From NCBI RefSeq assembly GCF_030131845.1, contig NZ_JASKYM010000003.1, forward strand, positions 124,001-188,000: a DNA stretch of 64,000 nucleotides, in the 5' to 3' direction. Source of the stretch: Romboutsia sedimentorum. Its GTDB lineage: Bacteria > Bacillota > Clostridia > Peptostreptococcales > Peptostreptococcaceae. Position 1 is the stretch's first letter. Each line of letters starts with the position of its first letter. Position numbers and translations under genes: made by a program. Below, in pieces: positions 20,244 through 29,720 of the stretch. Under the pieces are notes generated by a model that saw only the letters and a list, made by a program, of their open reading frames with translations, searched no databases and was not told where the DNA came from.

Positions 20244-22412
20244 ATGTTACCAGGACTTAAAGAACGTGTAATGGGACTATTAAATGATGAAGCATATAGT
20301 CCATTAAAAAAAGAAGAATTAGCCCTTATATTTGATATAAAACCGACAGACATGCCGATGTTTTATAAATTTTTAGAAGAGCTAGAAGAAAATTCAACAA
20401 TATGTAAAACTAAAAAAGGAAAATTAATATCTCCAAAAGAAATGGGATACTTTGTAGGAAAGTTTGTATCTCATAGAAAAGGTTTTGGATTTGTAGAATC
20501 AGACGAAGAATATACTCAAGATTTATTCATACCATCAAGTGAAATAAACGGAGCTATGCATAATGATAGAGTTATGGCTGAAATAATTACACCTGCAACG
20601 GACGAAAGAAGAGCAGAAGGTAAAATTATTAAAATTGTCCAAAGAGAAGTAACTCATATAGTTGGTGTATTCCAACCAAATAGAAACTTTGGATTTGTTA
20701 TTCCAGATGATAAAAAATTCAACAAAGATATATATATACCTAAAAAATTCTTTAGTGGAGCAAGAGAAAATGATAAAGTTGTTTGTGAAATAACTGTATG
20801 GCCACAAGAAGATAGAAAACCAGAAGGTAAAGTAATAGAAATATTAGGTCAAAAAGGTGAAAGAGTAGTAGAAATACACTCTATAGTAAAAGCACACGGA
20901 CTACCTGAAGAATTCCCTAAAAAAGTATTAGATGAAGCTGAAAATGTAGCTGTAGAAATACCACAAGAGGAAATCGAAAGAAGATTTGATATAAGAGATT
21001 TAAAGACTTTCACAATAGATGGTGACGATGCTAAAGACTTAGATGATGCAGTATCTATAGATATATTACCTAATGGAAACTTCAAGCTAGGAGTTCATAT
21101 AGCAGATGTTACTCATTATGTAAAAGAAAAAAGTAAACTAGATAAAGAAGCTTTAAAAAGAGCAACATCAGTTTATTTAGTAGATACAGTAATACCTATG
21201 TTACCTAAGACACTTTCTAATGGAGTATGTAGTTTAAATCCATTTGAAGATAAACTTACATTATCAGTATTTATGGAAATAGATGATAAAGGTAATGTTG
21301 TAAAATACGATATAAAAGAAACAATAATAAACTCTAAAGCTAGAATGACTTATACAGAAGTATCAGACATATTAGAAAATGATGATGAAAAGTTAAAACA
21401 AACATTCTCTAATTTAGTTGAAGAATTTAAAAATGCAGAAACTCTAGCTAGAATACTTATGGGTAGAAGGAAAAAAAGAGGCGCAATAGACTTTGATTTC
21501 CCTGAAGCTAAGATAATATTAAATGGCGACGGTGAAGTTGTAGATATAAAAGAATATGAAAGAAGAATATCTAACAAAATAATAGAAGAATTCATGCTTA
21601 TAAGTAATGAAACTATAGCAGAACATTATTTCTGGTTAGAGCTACCTTTCGTTTATAGAATACATGAGACTCCATCAGTAGAAAAAATGCAAAACTTAAG
21701 CAAATTTGTATCTACATTTGGATACACTATAAAAGGTGATATGGAAGATGTTCATCCAAAAGAATTACAAGGTATAGTTCAAAAGATAAAAGGAAAAAGA
21801 GAAGAAGCAGCTATAAGTACAATAATGCTTAGATCTTTAAGACAGGCGAAATATTCACCAGAATGCGTAGGTCACTTTGGCCTTGCAGCTAAATACTACA
21901 GTCACTTTACTTCTCCAATAAGAAGATATCCTGACTTACAAATTCATAGAATAATAAAAGAGCAATTAAATAATAAACTTAGCCATAAAAGAATAGATCA
22001 ACTTAAAAACATAGTTGAGTACTCTTCAGTTCAATCATCAGAAAGAGAAAGAAGTGCAGACTTAGCAGAAAGAGATGTAAAAGATTTCTACAAATGCTTA
22101 TACATGTACGATAAAGTTGGTGAAGAATTCGATGGCATAGTATCAAGTGTAACATCATTTGGTATGTTTATAGAATTACCAAATACTGTTGAAGGATTGA
22201 CTAGACTTGCTAATATGAAAGATGATTACTATATATATGATGATCAGACATACACTATAATGGGAGAGAGAACTAAAAAGACTTTCAAAATAGGTGATGC
22301 AGTAAGAATAAAAGTTGATAATGTAAGTATTGAATTAAGAGAAATAGATTTTAAATTACTTCATAAAATAGAAGACGAAGATAATAATGAAGTAGAAACT
22401 ACACAAGAATAA
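20244..22412 (+). CDS. rnr: ribonuclease R (RNB-family 3'-5' exoribonuclease)
   Basis: This 722-residue RNase R degrades structured RNA and, with tmRNA-SmpB, the damaged messages of stalled ribosomes. It has an N-terminal HTH-like region, two cold-shock OB folds (FVSHRKGFGFVESDEE about residue 73; GVFQPNRNFGFVIPD about 138), the RNB catalytic domain with TIDGDDAKDLDDAVSI (about residues 252-267) and a C-terminal S1 domain (GIVSSVTSFGMFIEL). The ribosome binding site is GAGGAGG. It is followed by smpB and ssrA, the classic functional neighbourhood. Confidence 0.97.
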   Translation: MLPGLKERVMGLLNDEAYSPLKKEELALIFDIKPTDMPMFYKFLEELEENSTICKTKKGKLISPKEMGYFVGKFVSHRKGFGFVESDEEYTQDLFIPSSEINGAMHNDRVMAEIITPATDERRAEGKIIKIVQREVTHIVGVFQPNRNFGFVIPDDKKFNKDIYIPKKFFSGARENDKVVCEITVWPQEDRKPEGKVIEILGQKGERVVEIHSIVKAHGLPEEFPKKVLDEAENVAVEIPQEEIERRFDIRDLKTFTIDGDDAKDLDDAVSIDILPNGNFKLGVHIADVTHYVKEKSKLDKEALKRATSVYLVDTVIPMLPKTLSNGVCSLNPFEDKLTLSVFMEIDDKGNVVKYDIKETIINSKARMTYTEVSDILENDDEKLKQTFSNLVEEFKNAETLARILMGRRKKRGAIDFDFPEAKIILNGDGEVVDIKEYERRISNKIIEEFMLISNETIAEHYFWLELPFVYRIHETPSVEKMQNLSKFVSTFGYTIKGDMEDVHPKELQGIVQKIKGKREEAAISTIMLRSLRQAKYSPECVGHFGLAAKYYSHFTSPIRRYPDLQIHRIIKEQLNNKLSHKRIDQLKNIVEYSSVQSSERERSADLAERDVKDFYKCLYMYDKVGEEFDGIVSSVTSFGMFIELPNTVEGLTRLANMKDDYYIYDDQTYTIMGERTKKTFKIGDAVRIKVDNVSIELREIDFKLLHKIEDEDNNEVETTQE

Positions 22413-22420
22413 TTACTGTG

Positions 22421-22447
22421 AGATGGGTCGTAAATTTCGACCCATCT
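22421..22447 (+). terminator. strong hairpin after rnr
   Basis: AGATGGGTCG (22421-22430) and CGACCCATCT (22438-22447) form a perfect 10-bp GC-rich stem 8 nt after the stop. No T-run follows, so termination would be weak or the hairpin protects the 3' end. Confidence 0.6.
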
Positions 22448-22606
22448 TACATGCTAAAAGAAAATAAAAATGAATAAAAATATATGAATTATAAAACAAT
22501 AAGGATATAACTTATATTGACTAATAGTCTTATATATGGTATATTTTTACTAATAATATAGTATAGTGTTAAATGAAGATATTTTAAGTGAAGAAGGTGA
22601 ATTCGT

Positions 22607-23062
22607 ATGGTAGGAACAAAAACATTAGCTAGCAACAAAAGAGCAAGACATGAGTACTCTATAGAGGAAACTTATGAATGTGGAATTGAATTAAAAGGTA
22701 CAGAAGTAAAGTCTATAAGACAAGGAAAACTAAATCTAAGTGATGGATATGCATCTGTAGATAATAGTGAAGTATTTTTAAAACAAGTTCATATAAGTCC
22801 ATACGAGCAAGGAAACATATTTAATGTAGACCCTTTAAGAACTAGAAAATTATTACTTCATAAACATGAAATAAGAAAGCTTATAGGACTTACAACTGTA
22901 AAAGGTTATTCTTTAATTCCATTAAGTGTATATCTTAAAAATGGTAAAGTTAAAGTTCAATTAGCATTAGCTAAAGGAAAGAAACTATATGACAAGCGTC
23001 AAGACTTAGCTAAAAAAGATGCTCAAAGACATGTAGAAAGAGAATTAAGAGGTAAATATTAA
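22607..23062 (+). CDS. smpB: SsrA-binding protein
   Basis: The 151-residue SmpB binds tmRNA and is required for trans-translation. Hallmarks are [27 protein letters not shown] spread over residues 10-35, [17 protein letters not shown] in the middle, and a basic C-terminal tail beginning [16 protein letters not shown]. The ribosome binding site is GAAGGTG. It directly precedes ssrA. Confidence 0.97.
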   Translation: MVGTKTLASNKRARHEYSIEETYECGIELKGTEVKSIRQGKLNLSDGYASVDNSEVFLKQVHISPYEQGNIFNVDPLRTRKLLLHKHEIRKLIGLTTVKGYSLIPLSVYLKNGKVKVQLALAKGKKLYDKRQDLAKKDAQRHVERELRGKY

Positions 23063-23202
23063 TATTTTTAGTAAATTAATGATACTGATGTAGTTAATTA
23101 CATTGATTTTTATAGCTAAAAGTATTATATTATATATTAACAACTAAATAGTAATGGTGAAAAAAGTTTGCGAAATTCAGTCCAAGGACTTAAAAATACC
23201 AC

Positions 23203-23549
23203 GGGGGCGTAAAGGTTTCGACGTGGGTTTGGAACTTGGGGCTGCGTGTCGTGTTACTCTGGGTCACGTAAAAACTGGGGACTTAAAACAAACGCAAACG
23301 ATAATTACGCACTAGCAGCTTAGTTCTGCTCGTTCCTCCTAGCCCTCCTGCCGGTTAGGACTGAACGTCATTATGCAGGGAACTACTTTTTGGGTGTCTC
23401 GACCTAAAGTGGATTAATTGGGACTGGTCGACCACACAGCTTGCCGCTGGGCGGTGTGTTAGACGAGAAACTAAATCAGTCGGATACACACGTAGATGCA
23501 ACGAGGAAAGGACTTGCGGACAGGGGTTCGACTCCCCTCGTCTCCACCA
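23203..23549 (+). ncRNA. ssrA: tmRNA (10Sa RNA)
   Basis: The 5' end GGGGGCG (23203-23209) pairs with CGTCTCC near the 3' end (two G-U pairs), followed by the discriminator A and encoded CCA (ends 23549). The T arm is AGGGG, TTCGACT, CCCCT. The GGTTTCGACGTGGG segment of the tRNA-like domain is present. The tag reading frame is 23294-23323: ANDNYALAA, then TAG. Its AA ending is the usual protease signal. The 3' terminal part plus downstream terminator is repeated about ten times further on, so this gene looks like the insertion site of the island. Confidence 0.97.
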
Positions 23550-23596
23550 TTGAAATCCACGAAAAACACATTGATGTAATAGTCAATGTGTTTTTT
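23538..23596 (+). repeat. ssrA-tail repeat R0 (attachment core) with the ssrA terminator
   Basis: The core is CGTCTCCACCA (tmRNA 3' end) then TTGAAATCCACGAAAA. The terminator follows: AACACATTGA (23565-23574), loop, TCAATGTGTT (23583-23592), T-run. The core is shared with R1-R10, while the sequence to its left here is the true tmRNA T arm. Confidence 0.85.
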
Positions 23597-23604
23597 ATTT
23601 ATAT

Positions 23605-23624
23605 ACATTACATAGATGTAATGT
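23605..23624 (+). promoter_or_regulatory. Bce-type operator 1 (before the uppP remnant)
   Basis: ACATTACATAGATGTAATGT is a perfect palindrome with 9-bp arms. It contains TTACA-TAGA-TGTAA, the inverted-repeat layout bound by BceR-type response regulators. The same palindrome recurs before the BceAB-like operon (25603) and before intact uppP (52220). Confidence 0.7.
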
Positions 23625-23702
23625 TTGAAGATAGTTATTCCAAAGCATTCAAAGTAAAATATAGTATATAAGTAAACTATATAAGAAATGAGGTGTAAAC
23701 TA

Positions 23703-23747
23703 ATGGAATTAATAGAAATAGTTTTTTATGATGATATAAAAAACTAA
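23703..23747 (+). pseudogene. truncated uppP leader and first codons
   Basis: After GAAATGAGGTG comes ATGGAATTAATAGAAATA (MELIEI), which matches the start of the intact uppP at 52331 (MELIEI) with the same ribosome binding site context and the same upstream palindrome. Here the frame then departs and stops after 14 residues. This is the 5' scar of a deleted uppP copy. The remainder of the 324-bp ssrA-regulator gap is AT-rich spacer. Confidence 0.75.
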
Positions 23748-23873
23748 TTAAATATAGGAAAGCTATAGCAATAATGACAATGATATAGCTTTATTTACTA
23801 TAAAAAATGGTATACTATTACAAATACAAGTTATCAAAAAATGGTAAAATAAGAACTGATATGGAGTGAACAT

Positions 23874-24554
23874 ATGAATAATAGAATTTATATTATAGAA
23901 GACGATACTTCCATAAGTACATTGCTAAAAGATTACATAGACAGATACGGTATAGCGACAAATTTTAATAATATAATAGAAGAGTTTGAAATATGTAGAC
24001 CGAGTTTAATATTATTAGATATAAATTTACCAAAATTTGATGGGTTTTATTGGTGTACGAAGATAAGACAAAAATCAAATGTACCTATAATATTTATATC
24101 AGCAAGGGAAAGTGGAATGGATCAAATTAGAGCATTAGAAAGTGGTGGAGATGATTATATAACTAAGCCGTTTCAATATGAGGTAGTAATAGCAAAAATA
24201 AAAAGTCATATAAGAAGGTCTTATGGGGAGTATGCTCCGAAGTTGAGTGAAAGAATAGTTGAATTAGACGGACTTAAATTTTACCCTGAAAGATTGGAAG
24301 TAGAATTTGAAGATAAAAATGTAATCGTAACTAAAAAAGAAGGTATACTACTTGAATGCCTTATGAAAAAATATCCAAAGGTTGTTAGTAGAGATTATTT
24401 ATTAGAAAAGATATGGGATGATATTGAATTTGTAGAGGAAAATACATTAAATGTGAATGTGAGCAGGATTAGAAAAAGACTTAGTGATTTAGGAATAGAG
24501 GATTTTGTGAATACTGTAAGAGGGGTTGGATACAAACTAAATAAGAATTGGTAG
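23874..24554 (+). CDS. BceR-like response regulator (OmpR/PhoB family)
   Basis: The 226-residue regulator has a receiver domain with acidic pair ED near residue 9, phospho-acceptor Asp49 in LILLDINLP, and Lys near residue 102 (ITKPF). A C-terminal winged helix follows (about residues 130-226, with TLNVNVSRIRKRL). The NLPKFDGFYWCTKIR segment is characteristic of regulators that control Bce-type peptide-antibiotic ABC transporters. Its kinase follows immediately and the transporter genes are next. The expected operator type (TTACA-N4-TGTAA) is found before the transporter operon. Confidence 0.9.
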   Translation: MNNRIYIIEDDTSISTLLKDYIDRYGIATNFNNIIEEFEICRPSLILLDINLPKFDGFYWCTKIRQKSNVPIIFISARESGMDQIRALESGGDDYITKPFQYEVVIAKIKSHIRRSYGEYAPKLSERIVELDGLKFYPERLEVEFEDKNVIVTKKEGILLECLMKKYPKVVSRDYLLEKIWDDIEFVEENTLNVNVSRIRKRLSDLGIEDFVNTVRGVGYKLNKNW

Positions 24555-24562
24555 GATTAGAT

Positions 24563-25543
24563 ATGAAATTATTTATAAATGAATACAAAGGATATATATT
24601 CACTTATTATGCTGGGATTATAATAACTCTTATATATTGCAAACTTATGAATTTTATAAAAATATCAGAGATAGTGTATATACTATTATTTAATACTTTT
24701 ATTGTAAGTAGTTTTATAATTTACAAATACATAACAACTAAAAAAACTTATGAAGTTTTCAAAAAAGGCATAAAAAGTTTAGATGAATCTATGTTAGATT
24801 TAGGGAAATCGCCTATAGGAAAAAATGTATCTAATGTATTAAAACAGCAATATGACAGGTATATATCAAACATACAAGAACAACATAAAATACATAACGA
24901 TCACTTAACTTTTATTAATCATTGGATTCATCAGATGAAAACACCGGTATCTGTAATTAATCTTTTGTTACAAGAGTATGAAGGTGAAGAGGTATCATCA
25001 AATATACAACAAGAATTAGATAAAATAGATAAAGGACTTAACATGGCAATGTATTTTGCTAGACTAGATCAGTTTCAAAAAGATTTCTCCGTGGGAAAGG
25101 TTAATTTATATAATGATATGGTAGCATTGATAAATAAAGAAAGACGATTATTTATTAAAAATAGGATAATTCCTAAAGTAGAGTTAGATAAGGACTTAAT
25201 AGTCTATAGCGACAAAAAGTGGTTAAGGTTTATATTAGAACAAATAATAATAAATGGCGTAAAATACACTAAAGGCCATGGTAAGTCTCTGATAATAAAA
25301 AATAGAGAAGATAGTGAATATATAATAATTGATATAATCGATGAAGGTATTGGGATACCAAGAAAAGATATAAAAAGGGTATTTGAACCATTTTTCACAG
25401 GAGAAAATGGACGTAAGTTTGGTGAATCTACAGGTATGGGATTATACATAGTAAAAAAAGTATGTGACAACTTGGGTCATAGAGTAGAAATAAAATCAGA
25501 GGTTGAAAAAGGAACACGAGTATCAATATTATTTAATAAATAA
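24563..25543 (+). CDS. BceS-like intramembrane-sensing histidine kinase
   Basis: The 326-residue kinase has two N-terminal membrane helices (about residues 12-28 and 36-54) with almost no extracellular loop, so it cannot sense peptides itself and would depend on its ABC transporter. The phospho-acceptor is His123 in NHWIHQMKTPVS. The ATPase domain has N and G boxes (IIINGVKYT, DIIDEGIGIP, STGMGLYIVKKV). I choose ATG 24563; an in-frame TTG at 24548 overlaps the end of the regulator gene but lacks a better ribosome binding site. Confidence 0.9.
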   Translation: MKLFINEYKGYIFTYYAGIIITLIYCKLMNFIKISEIVYILLFNTFIVSSFIIYKYITTKKTYEVFKKGIKSLDESMLDLGKSPIGKNVSNVLKQQYDRYISNIQEQHKIHNDHLTFINHWIHQMKTPVSVINLLLQEYEGEEVSSNIQQELDKIDKGLNMAMYFARLDQFQKDFSVGKVNLYNDMVALINKERRLFIKNRIIPKVELDKDLIVYSDKKWLRFILEQIIINGVKYTKGHGKSLIIKNREDSEYIIIDIIDEGIGIPRKDIKRVFEPFFTGENGRKFGESTGMGLYIVKKVCDNLGHRVEIKSEVEKGTRVSILFNK

Positions 25544-25544
25544 G

Positions 25545-25580
25545 ATAAGCCAATAGTGTATAGCTGTTGGCTTATTAAAT
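25545..25580 (+). terminator. probable terminator after the histidine kinase
   Basis: ATAAGCCAA (25545-25553) and TTGGCTTAT (25567-25575) are perfect complements. The T-run is weak. It separates the two-component genes from the transporter operon. Confidence 0.55.
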
Positions 25581-25602
25581 ATGTAAGGAATAATTCTATG
25601 AA

Positions 25603-25622
25603 ACATTACATAGATGTCATGT
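25603..25622 (+). promoter_or_regulatory. Bce-type operator 2 (before the BceAB-like operon)
   Basis: ACATTACATAGATGTCATGT is the operator 1 palindrome with one mismatch. It lies 92 nt before the ATPase gene, a typical distance for a regulator-activated promoter. Confidence 0.7.
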
Positions 25623-25713
25623 TTATGTAATGTTTGCAGATAGTTATATTCAAATATCTAAATTAAAATTAGTATATAAAAAAATCCAATAAATTTAGAA
25701 AAGGAGAATAAAA

Positions 25714-26460
25714 GTGGAAATTTTAAACGTAAATAATTTAAGTAAAGTATACGGTAATAAGGTAATTTCAAATGTGTTAAAAGACATAAATTTTTCTATA
25801 GAGGATGGAGAGTTTGTAGGGATAATGGGACCGAGTGGAAGTGGAAAAACGACCTTATTAAATTTGATTTCAACTATAGATAAGCCAACTTCAGGGAAGA
25901 TTATCTTAAAAGATAAAGAGTTACACAAGCTAAAAGGTGATGAACTTGCATTATTTAGAAGAAGAGAACTTGGATTTGTATTTCAAGATTATAATTTGCT
26001 AGATACTTTAACTATAGGTGAGAATATAGTATTGCCATTAACTTTAGAAAATGTACCTACAAAAGAACAAGATGACAGATTAAAAAAGGTATCAATAATA
26101 TTAGGAATAGAAGATTTGTTAAATAAAAGAACTTTTGAAGTATCAGGTGGCCAGGCTCAAAGAACTGCTATCTCAAGAGCCCTAATAAATAATCCTTCTA
26201 TGGTTTTGGCTGATGAGCCAACAGGAAATCTAGATTCAAAGTCAGCACAAAATGTTATGGAGTTATTAGAAAAAATAAATAAGGAAGAAAAAGTAACGAC
26301 TATGATGGTAACTCATGATCCAGTTGCAGCAAGCTATTGTCATAGAATACTGTTTATAAAAGATGGTGTAATATACAATGAAATATATAAAGGTGATAAT
26401 AGAGTACAGTTTTATCAAGAAATAATGGATGTACTTTCATTATTAGGAGGGAATAAGTAA
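25714..26460 (+). CDS. BceA-like ABC transporter ATPase
   Basis: The 248-residue ATPase has Walker A GPSGSGKTT (about residues 39-47), a Q-loop in FVFQDYNLLD, signature VSGGQAQRT and Walker B VLADEPTGNLDS followed by the H-loop MVTHDP. It belongs to the MacB/BceA family that powers removal of peptide antibiotics from lipid II-cycle targets. The start is GTG after AAAGGAG. The stop overlaps the permease start by one base, so they are translationally coupled. Confidence 0.92.
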   Translation: MEILNVNNLSKVYGNKVISNVLKDINFSIEDGEFVGIMGPSGSGKTTLLNLISTIDKPTSGKIILKDKELHKLKGDELALFRRRELGFVFQDYNLLDTLTIGENIVLPLTLENVPTKEQDDRLKKVSIILGIEDLLNKRTFEVSGGQAQRTAISRALINNPSMVLADEPTGNLDSKSAQNVMELLEKINKEEKVTTMMVTHDPVAASYCHRILFIKDGVIYNEIYKGDNRVQFYQEIMDVLSLLGGNK

Positions 26461-28337
26461 TGACTTTTACAGAGTTTGCGATTAATAATATAAGGAGAAA
26501 TATTAACTCTTATCTTGGGTATTTTTTTAGTATACTCATATCTTCATCATTACTTTTTTCTTTTAATATGTTTATAAATCATCCAGATTTAGATATTTCA
26601 TTATTCGATGATTATATAATTTTAACAATAAAGGTAACTACAATTATAATTTACTTATTTTTATTTCTATTTGTATTTTATTCAGCAAGTGTGTTTTTGA
26701 AAAGTAGAAATAAGGAGTTTGGTATTTTATGGACTATAGGTATATCAAAGAGGCAAGTCAAAAAAATGATTTTTATAGAAAATTTAGTAATGAACGTTTT
26801 CGCATCAGTTCTTGGGATTCTGGTAGGGATGGTTTTCGCTAAAATAGTATTGATTGCGATATCTTCATTTATAGGAATAGAGCCATTAAAATTTTATATT
26901 CCAATAAAATCTATTGGTGTAATTACTTTATACTTTATATTGATATCAATATTAACTTCATATTTTATATATTTTGTAGTTAGAGAAGACAAAGTCATAA
27001 AGCTACTTAAAGGTACACAAAGGCCAAAGTTAGAACCAAAGTCATCACCTATATTGGCTATGTTGTGTGTTATATTATTGGTAGTTGCGTATTGTAGAGC
27101 AGTGACAGTAACAGAATTAGAACTAGTAAATAGAATTGTGCCAGTAACTTCTATGGTTATTATAGGAACATATATGTTATTTTCACAGCTTAGTGTATTT
27201 GTTATAAAGAAGGTTAAAGACAATAAAGTATTTTATAAAAAAAATATTAACATGCTGTGTATAGCAAATTTACATTATAAAATAAAAGATAATACAAGGA
27301 TGTTTTTTTTAGTAACAATAACGTCAGCTGTTGCGTTTACAGCTATTGGATCGGTGTATTCATACTGGAAAGACCAAATAAATCAAGTGGAATTAGCCTA
27401 TCCACAATCAATATTCTATGCTACGGAGAGAGAAAAATCAAATGGAATATATACTGGAACTTATAAAGGTAGAGTAGAGTTATTAGAGTCTTTATTAGAA
27501 AAAGAAAATATACCTTATGATAAGCTTGAAGGAGAGATTAAAGTTGTATTTTCAAAAAATGAAAACGAACCTATAAAAATAATTAAAGAATCTAATTATA
27601 TTCAATTGGCAAAAGGAAAGGGGTTAGAAACAATAGATTTAAAGAATAATGAATCAATATTATTATCCAAATCAAATAGCAAAAATAATGATAAGATTAT
27701 AAATATAGATAATAGGGGTATAAAAGTAAAGCATGCTAGTAAATCTGTTATGCCAGCATATTACAGTGTCTATGTGGTTAAAGATGATTTTTATAATAGT
27801 ATAAATTCAGATTATATAGAAAATAAATTTGTGGCTATTGACACAAAGGATTATATGAAAACATTAGATATAAGTAAAAACTTTGAAAAAATTTGTAAGA
27901 ATGATGTGGGATATAAGTTTTTATCCAAATCAATTATAGTAGATTATGGTAAAGTAGCTTACTCAGTTCTTTTATTTTTATCAATATTTATAGGACTGAT
28001 ATTCTTTGTAACTTCAAGCAGCTTTTTATATAATAAGCTTTATACAGATTGCCAAGAAGATAAGAAAAAATATAGGAATCTTAATAAGATAGGATTAACT
28101 TACAAAGAAATAAAGAAAATATCAACAATAGAGATAAGTACTTTATTTTTATTACCTTATATTGTTGCAGTTGTACATTCTACTTTTGCTCTTTTAGCAC
28201 TTAAAAATGCTCTTGATGTAGATGTTGCATCATCTTCATTTTTAGTTATGGGGAGCTTTTTTATAGTTTTATTTGTATACTTTTTGATTGTAAGACAAAA
28301 TTATTTAAATGAAATAAAAGGAGAGTTGATAGATTAA
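26460..28337 (+). CDS. BceB-like FtsX-domain ABC permease
   Basis: The 625-residue permease has the BceB layout. There are about four N-terminal helices with an FtsX-type domain (residues 55-180), further helices, then a large extracellular domain of about 200 residues (about 315-500) before the last helices. That domain is the peptide sensor and substrate site in characterised members. It works with the ATPase whose stop codon overlaps its start, and would signal to the adjacent BceS-like kinase. The likely role is resistance to bacitracin-type or lantibiotic compounds; the exact drug cannot be read. Confidence 0.9.
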   Translation: MTFTEFAINNIRRNINSYLGYFFSILISSSLLFSFNMFINHPDLDISLFDDYIILTIKVTTIIIYLFLFLFVFYSASVFLKSRNKEFGILWTIGISKRQVKKMIFIENLVMNVFASVLGILVGMVFAKIVLIAISSFIGIEPLKFYIPIKSIGVITLYFILISILTSYFIYFVVREDKVIKLLKGTQRPKLEPKSSPILAMLCVILLVVAYCRAVTVTELELVNRIVPVTSMVIIGTYMLFSQLSVFVIKKVKDNKVFYKKNINMLCIANLHYKIKDNTRMFFLVTITSAVAFTAIGSVYSYWKDQINQVELAYPQSIFYATEREKSNGIYTGTYKGRVELLESLLEKENIPYDKLEGEIKVVFSKNENEPIKIIKESNYIQLAKGKGLETIDLKNNESILLSKSNSKNNDKIINIDNRGIKVKHASKSVMPAYYSVYVVKDDFYNSINSDYIENKFVAIDTKDYMKTLDISKNFEKICKNDVGYKFLSKSIIVDYGKVAYSVLLFLSIFIGLIFFVTSSSFLYNKLYTDCQEDKKKYRNLNKIGLTYKEIKKISTIEISTLFLLPYIVAVVHSTFALLALKNALDVDVASSSFLVMGSFFIVLFVYFLIVRQNYLNEIKGELID

Positions 28338-28341
28338 ATAT

Positions 28342-28428
28342 AATCGTGGGTATTATCTCTGCGATTCGTCTCCACCAATTAAATCCATGAAAAGATATTG
28401 ACATAAATTTATGTTAATATCTTTTTTT
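28342..28428 (+). repeat. ssrA-tail repeat R1 with terminator
   Basis: Left arm AATCGTGGG, loop TATTATC, TCTGCGATT; then CGTCTCCACCA and a slightly changed TTAAATCCATGAAAA. The terminator is AGATATTGACAT / ATGTTAATATCT with a T-run, almost identical to that of R6. It ends the first cassette. Confidence 0.85.
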
Positions 28429-28506
28429 ATAAGTAGTATTATTCTTAATTAAATAATTTAAAGGATATGAAGCTATGATAGAGTTAACCAAATAGATTAA
28501 TCATAA

Positions 28507-29547
28507 TCAATTATTTCTTAGACTTAATTGCCCATTTACCCAGATAGCCATTTTTTGAACACGTATATCTTCATCATGACAAGCTATATCAATGTATTTA
28601 TCATAACTAGGATTATAAGTATTTAGCATAGCATTAAGTGCATTAGTTTTCCATCTCCAAACATCATATTTAGATATATACCAAAACTTAGTACTTATAA
28701 TATCTCTTAAAAAATCATAATCCATTTCAATTATTTTTTCTAACGATATTGAAACACTTAATTTTTCTAGATCTGGAAAGCTATTTTCTTCTGACCACTT
28801 ATCTTTATTAAAAGGACAAATATCTTGGCAAATATCACATCCATAAATCCATTTACCTATTGAATGATTATATTTTTCATTAGTCAAATCCCAACCTCTC
28901 CAAGTTGTAAGACAAGAAACACAAGTGTCTCTATTCATTGTATAAGGCTCTAATAATGAATTTGTTGGACAAGCTTTAATACAGAGATTACAATTAGGAG
29001 GACAGTTTTTTAAGTTTATATTTTCTTTTAATGTAAGAGTCTGATCGATAATCCAAGCTTCTAAATATACCCAAGAACCTGAAGCTGAATAGAAAAAATT
29101 ATTCTTTCTTATAATTCCAAGACCTGCTTTATTAGCAGCCCACCTTAAAGCTGTGACTCCAAACTTTCTATCAGTAGCTGTTTTTAGTCCTAATTTATTT
29201 AAATAGTTTTCAAATGATATACTATCTTGATAATCTTTGGAATTTTCATTTGTACGGCTATCTACTAAATAGTATTTGCCGATTAATCCATCTAGATGCT
29301 CAGGGATTTTATATTTTCCATATATTCTTGTACATACAATAACAGATTTAGCCCAAGGATAATCATTTTCTAAGTTAGCAAAACTATAAAATTCTTCTGT
29401 GTATGGTTTTATTTCTGGAAATTTGTTTATACGTTCAGTTAGTTTTTGGGAATAGTCTTTCATTTCATTTACTTGTATAATTCCACAGCTTTCATAACCT
29501 AATTCTATAGCTTTATTTTTTATTTTATTTTTAAAATTTATTTCCAT
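28507..29547 (-). CDS. QueG-like double 4Fe-4S cluster protein
   Basis: The 346-residue protein shares the overall plan of epoxyqueuosine reductase. It has an N-terminal cobalamin-dependent-reductase-like domain and two [4Fe-4S] motifs (CPPNCNLCIKACP about residue 182; CVSCL...CDICQDICP up to about residue 248), then a HEAT-like tail. It lacks the conserved DSxPLLER segment of true QueG, having RWAANKAGLGIIRKN instead. It is therefore probably a paralogue with another reductive role. I choose ATG 29547, preceded by AGGAG at 8 nt, over an upstream GTG. It is divergent from the LysR gene. Confidence 0.8.
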   Translation of the reverse strand: MEINFKNKIKNKAIELGYESCGIIQVNEMKDYSQKLTERINKFPEIKPYTEEFYSFANLENDYPWAKSVIVCTRIYGKYKIPEHLDGLIGKYYLVDSRTNENSKDYQDSISFENYLNKLGLKTATDRKFGVTALRWAANKAGLGIIRKNNFFYSASGSWVYLEAWIIDQTLTLKENINLKNCPPNCNLCIKACPTNSLLEPYTMNRDTCVSCLTTWRGWDLTNEKYNHSIGKWIYGCDICQDICPFNKDKWSEENSFPDLEKLSVSISLEKIIEMDYDFLRDIISTKFWYISKYDVWRWKTNALNAMLNTYNPSYDKYIDIACHDEDIRVQKMAIWVNGQLSLRNN

Positions 29548-29720
29548 TTCACACACTCCTATTTATGGTATATTATAAAATGCATTCAAGTTATTAAAAT
29601 TTATTACCAAATATACATTTGTATAAATTATTGTATATTAGATTTAAATATTTGTATAATTGAAATAAATAGAGTTAAGTATTGAAGATATCGATATATT
29701 AAAGAGGATGTGAAATAAAT

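Noticed and set aside
23441-23671. A 76-codon open frame on the plus strand starting within the tmRNA 3' half
   Set aside because: It overlaps the tmRNA tRNA-like domain and terminator; the sequence is fully explained by ssrA.
28507-29547. Calling the Fe-S protein true epoxyqueuosine reductase QueG
   Set aside because: The DSxPLLER catalytic region is missing, so only a QueG-like label is supported.
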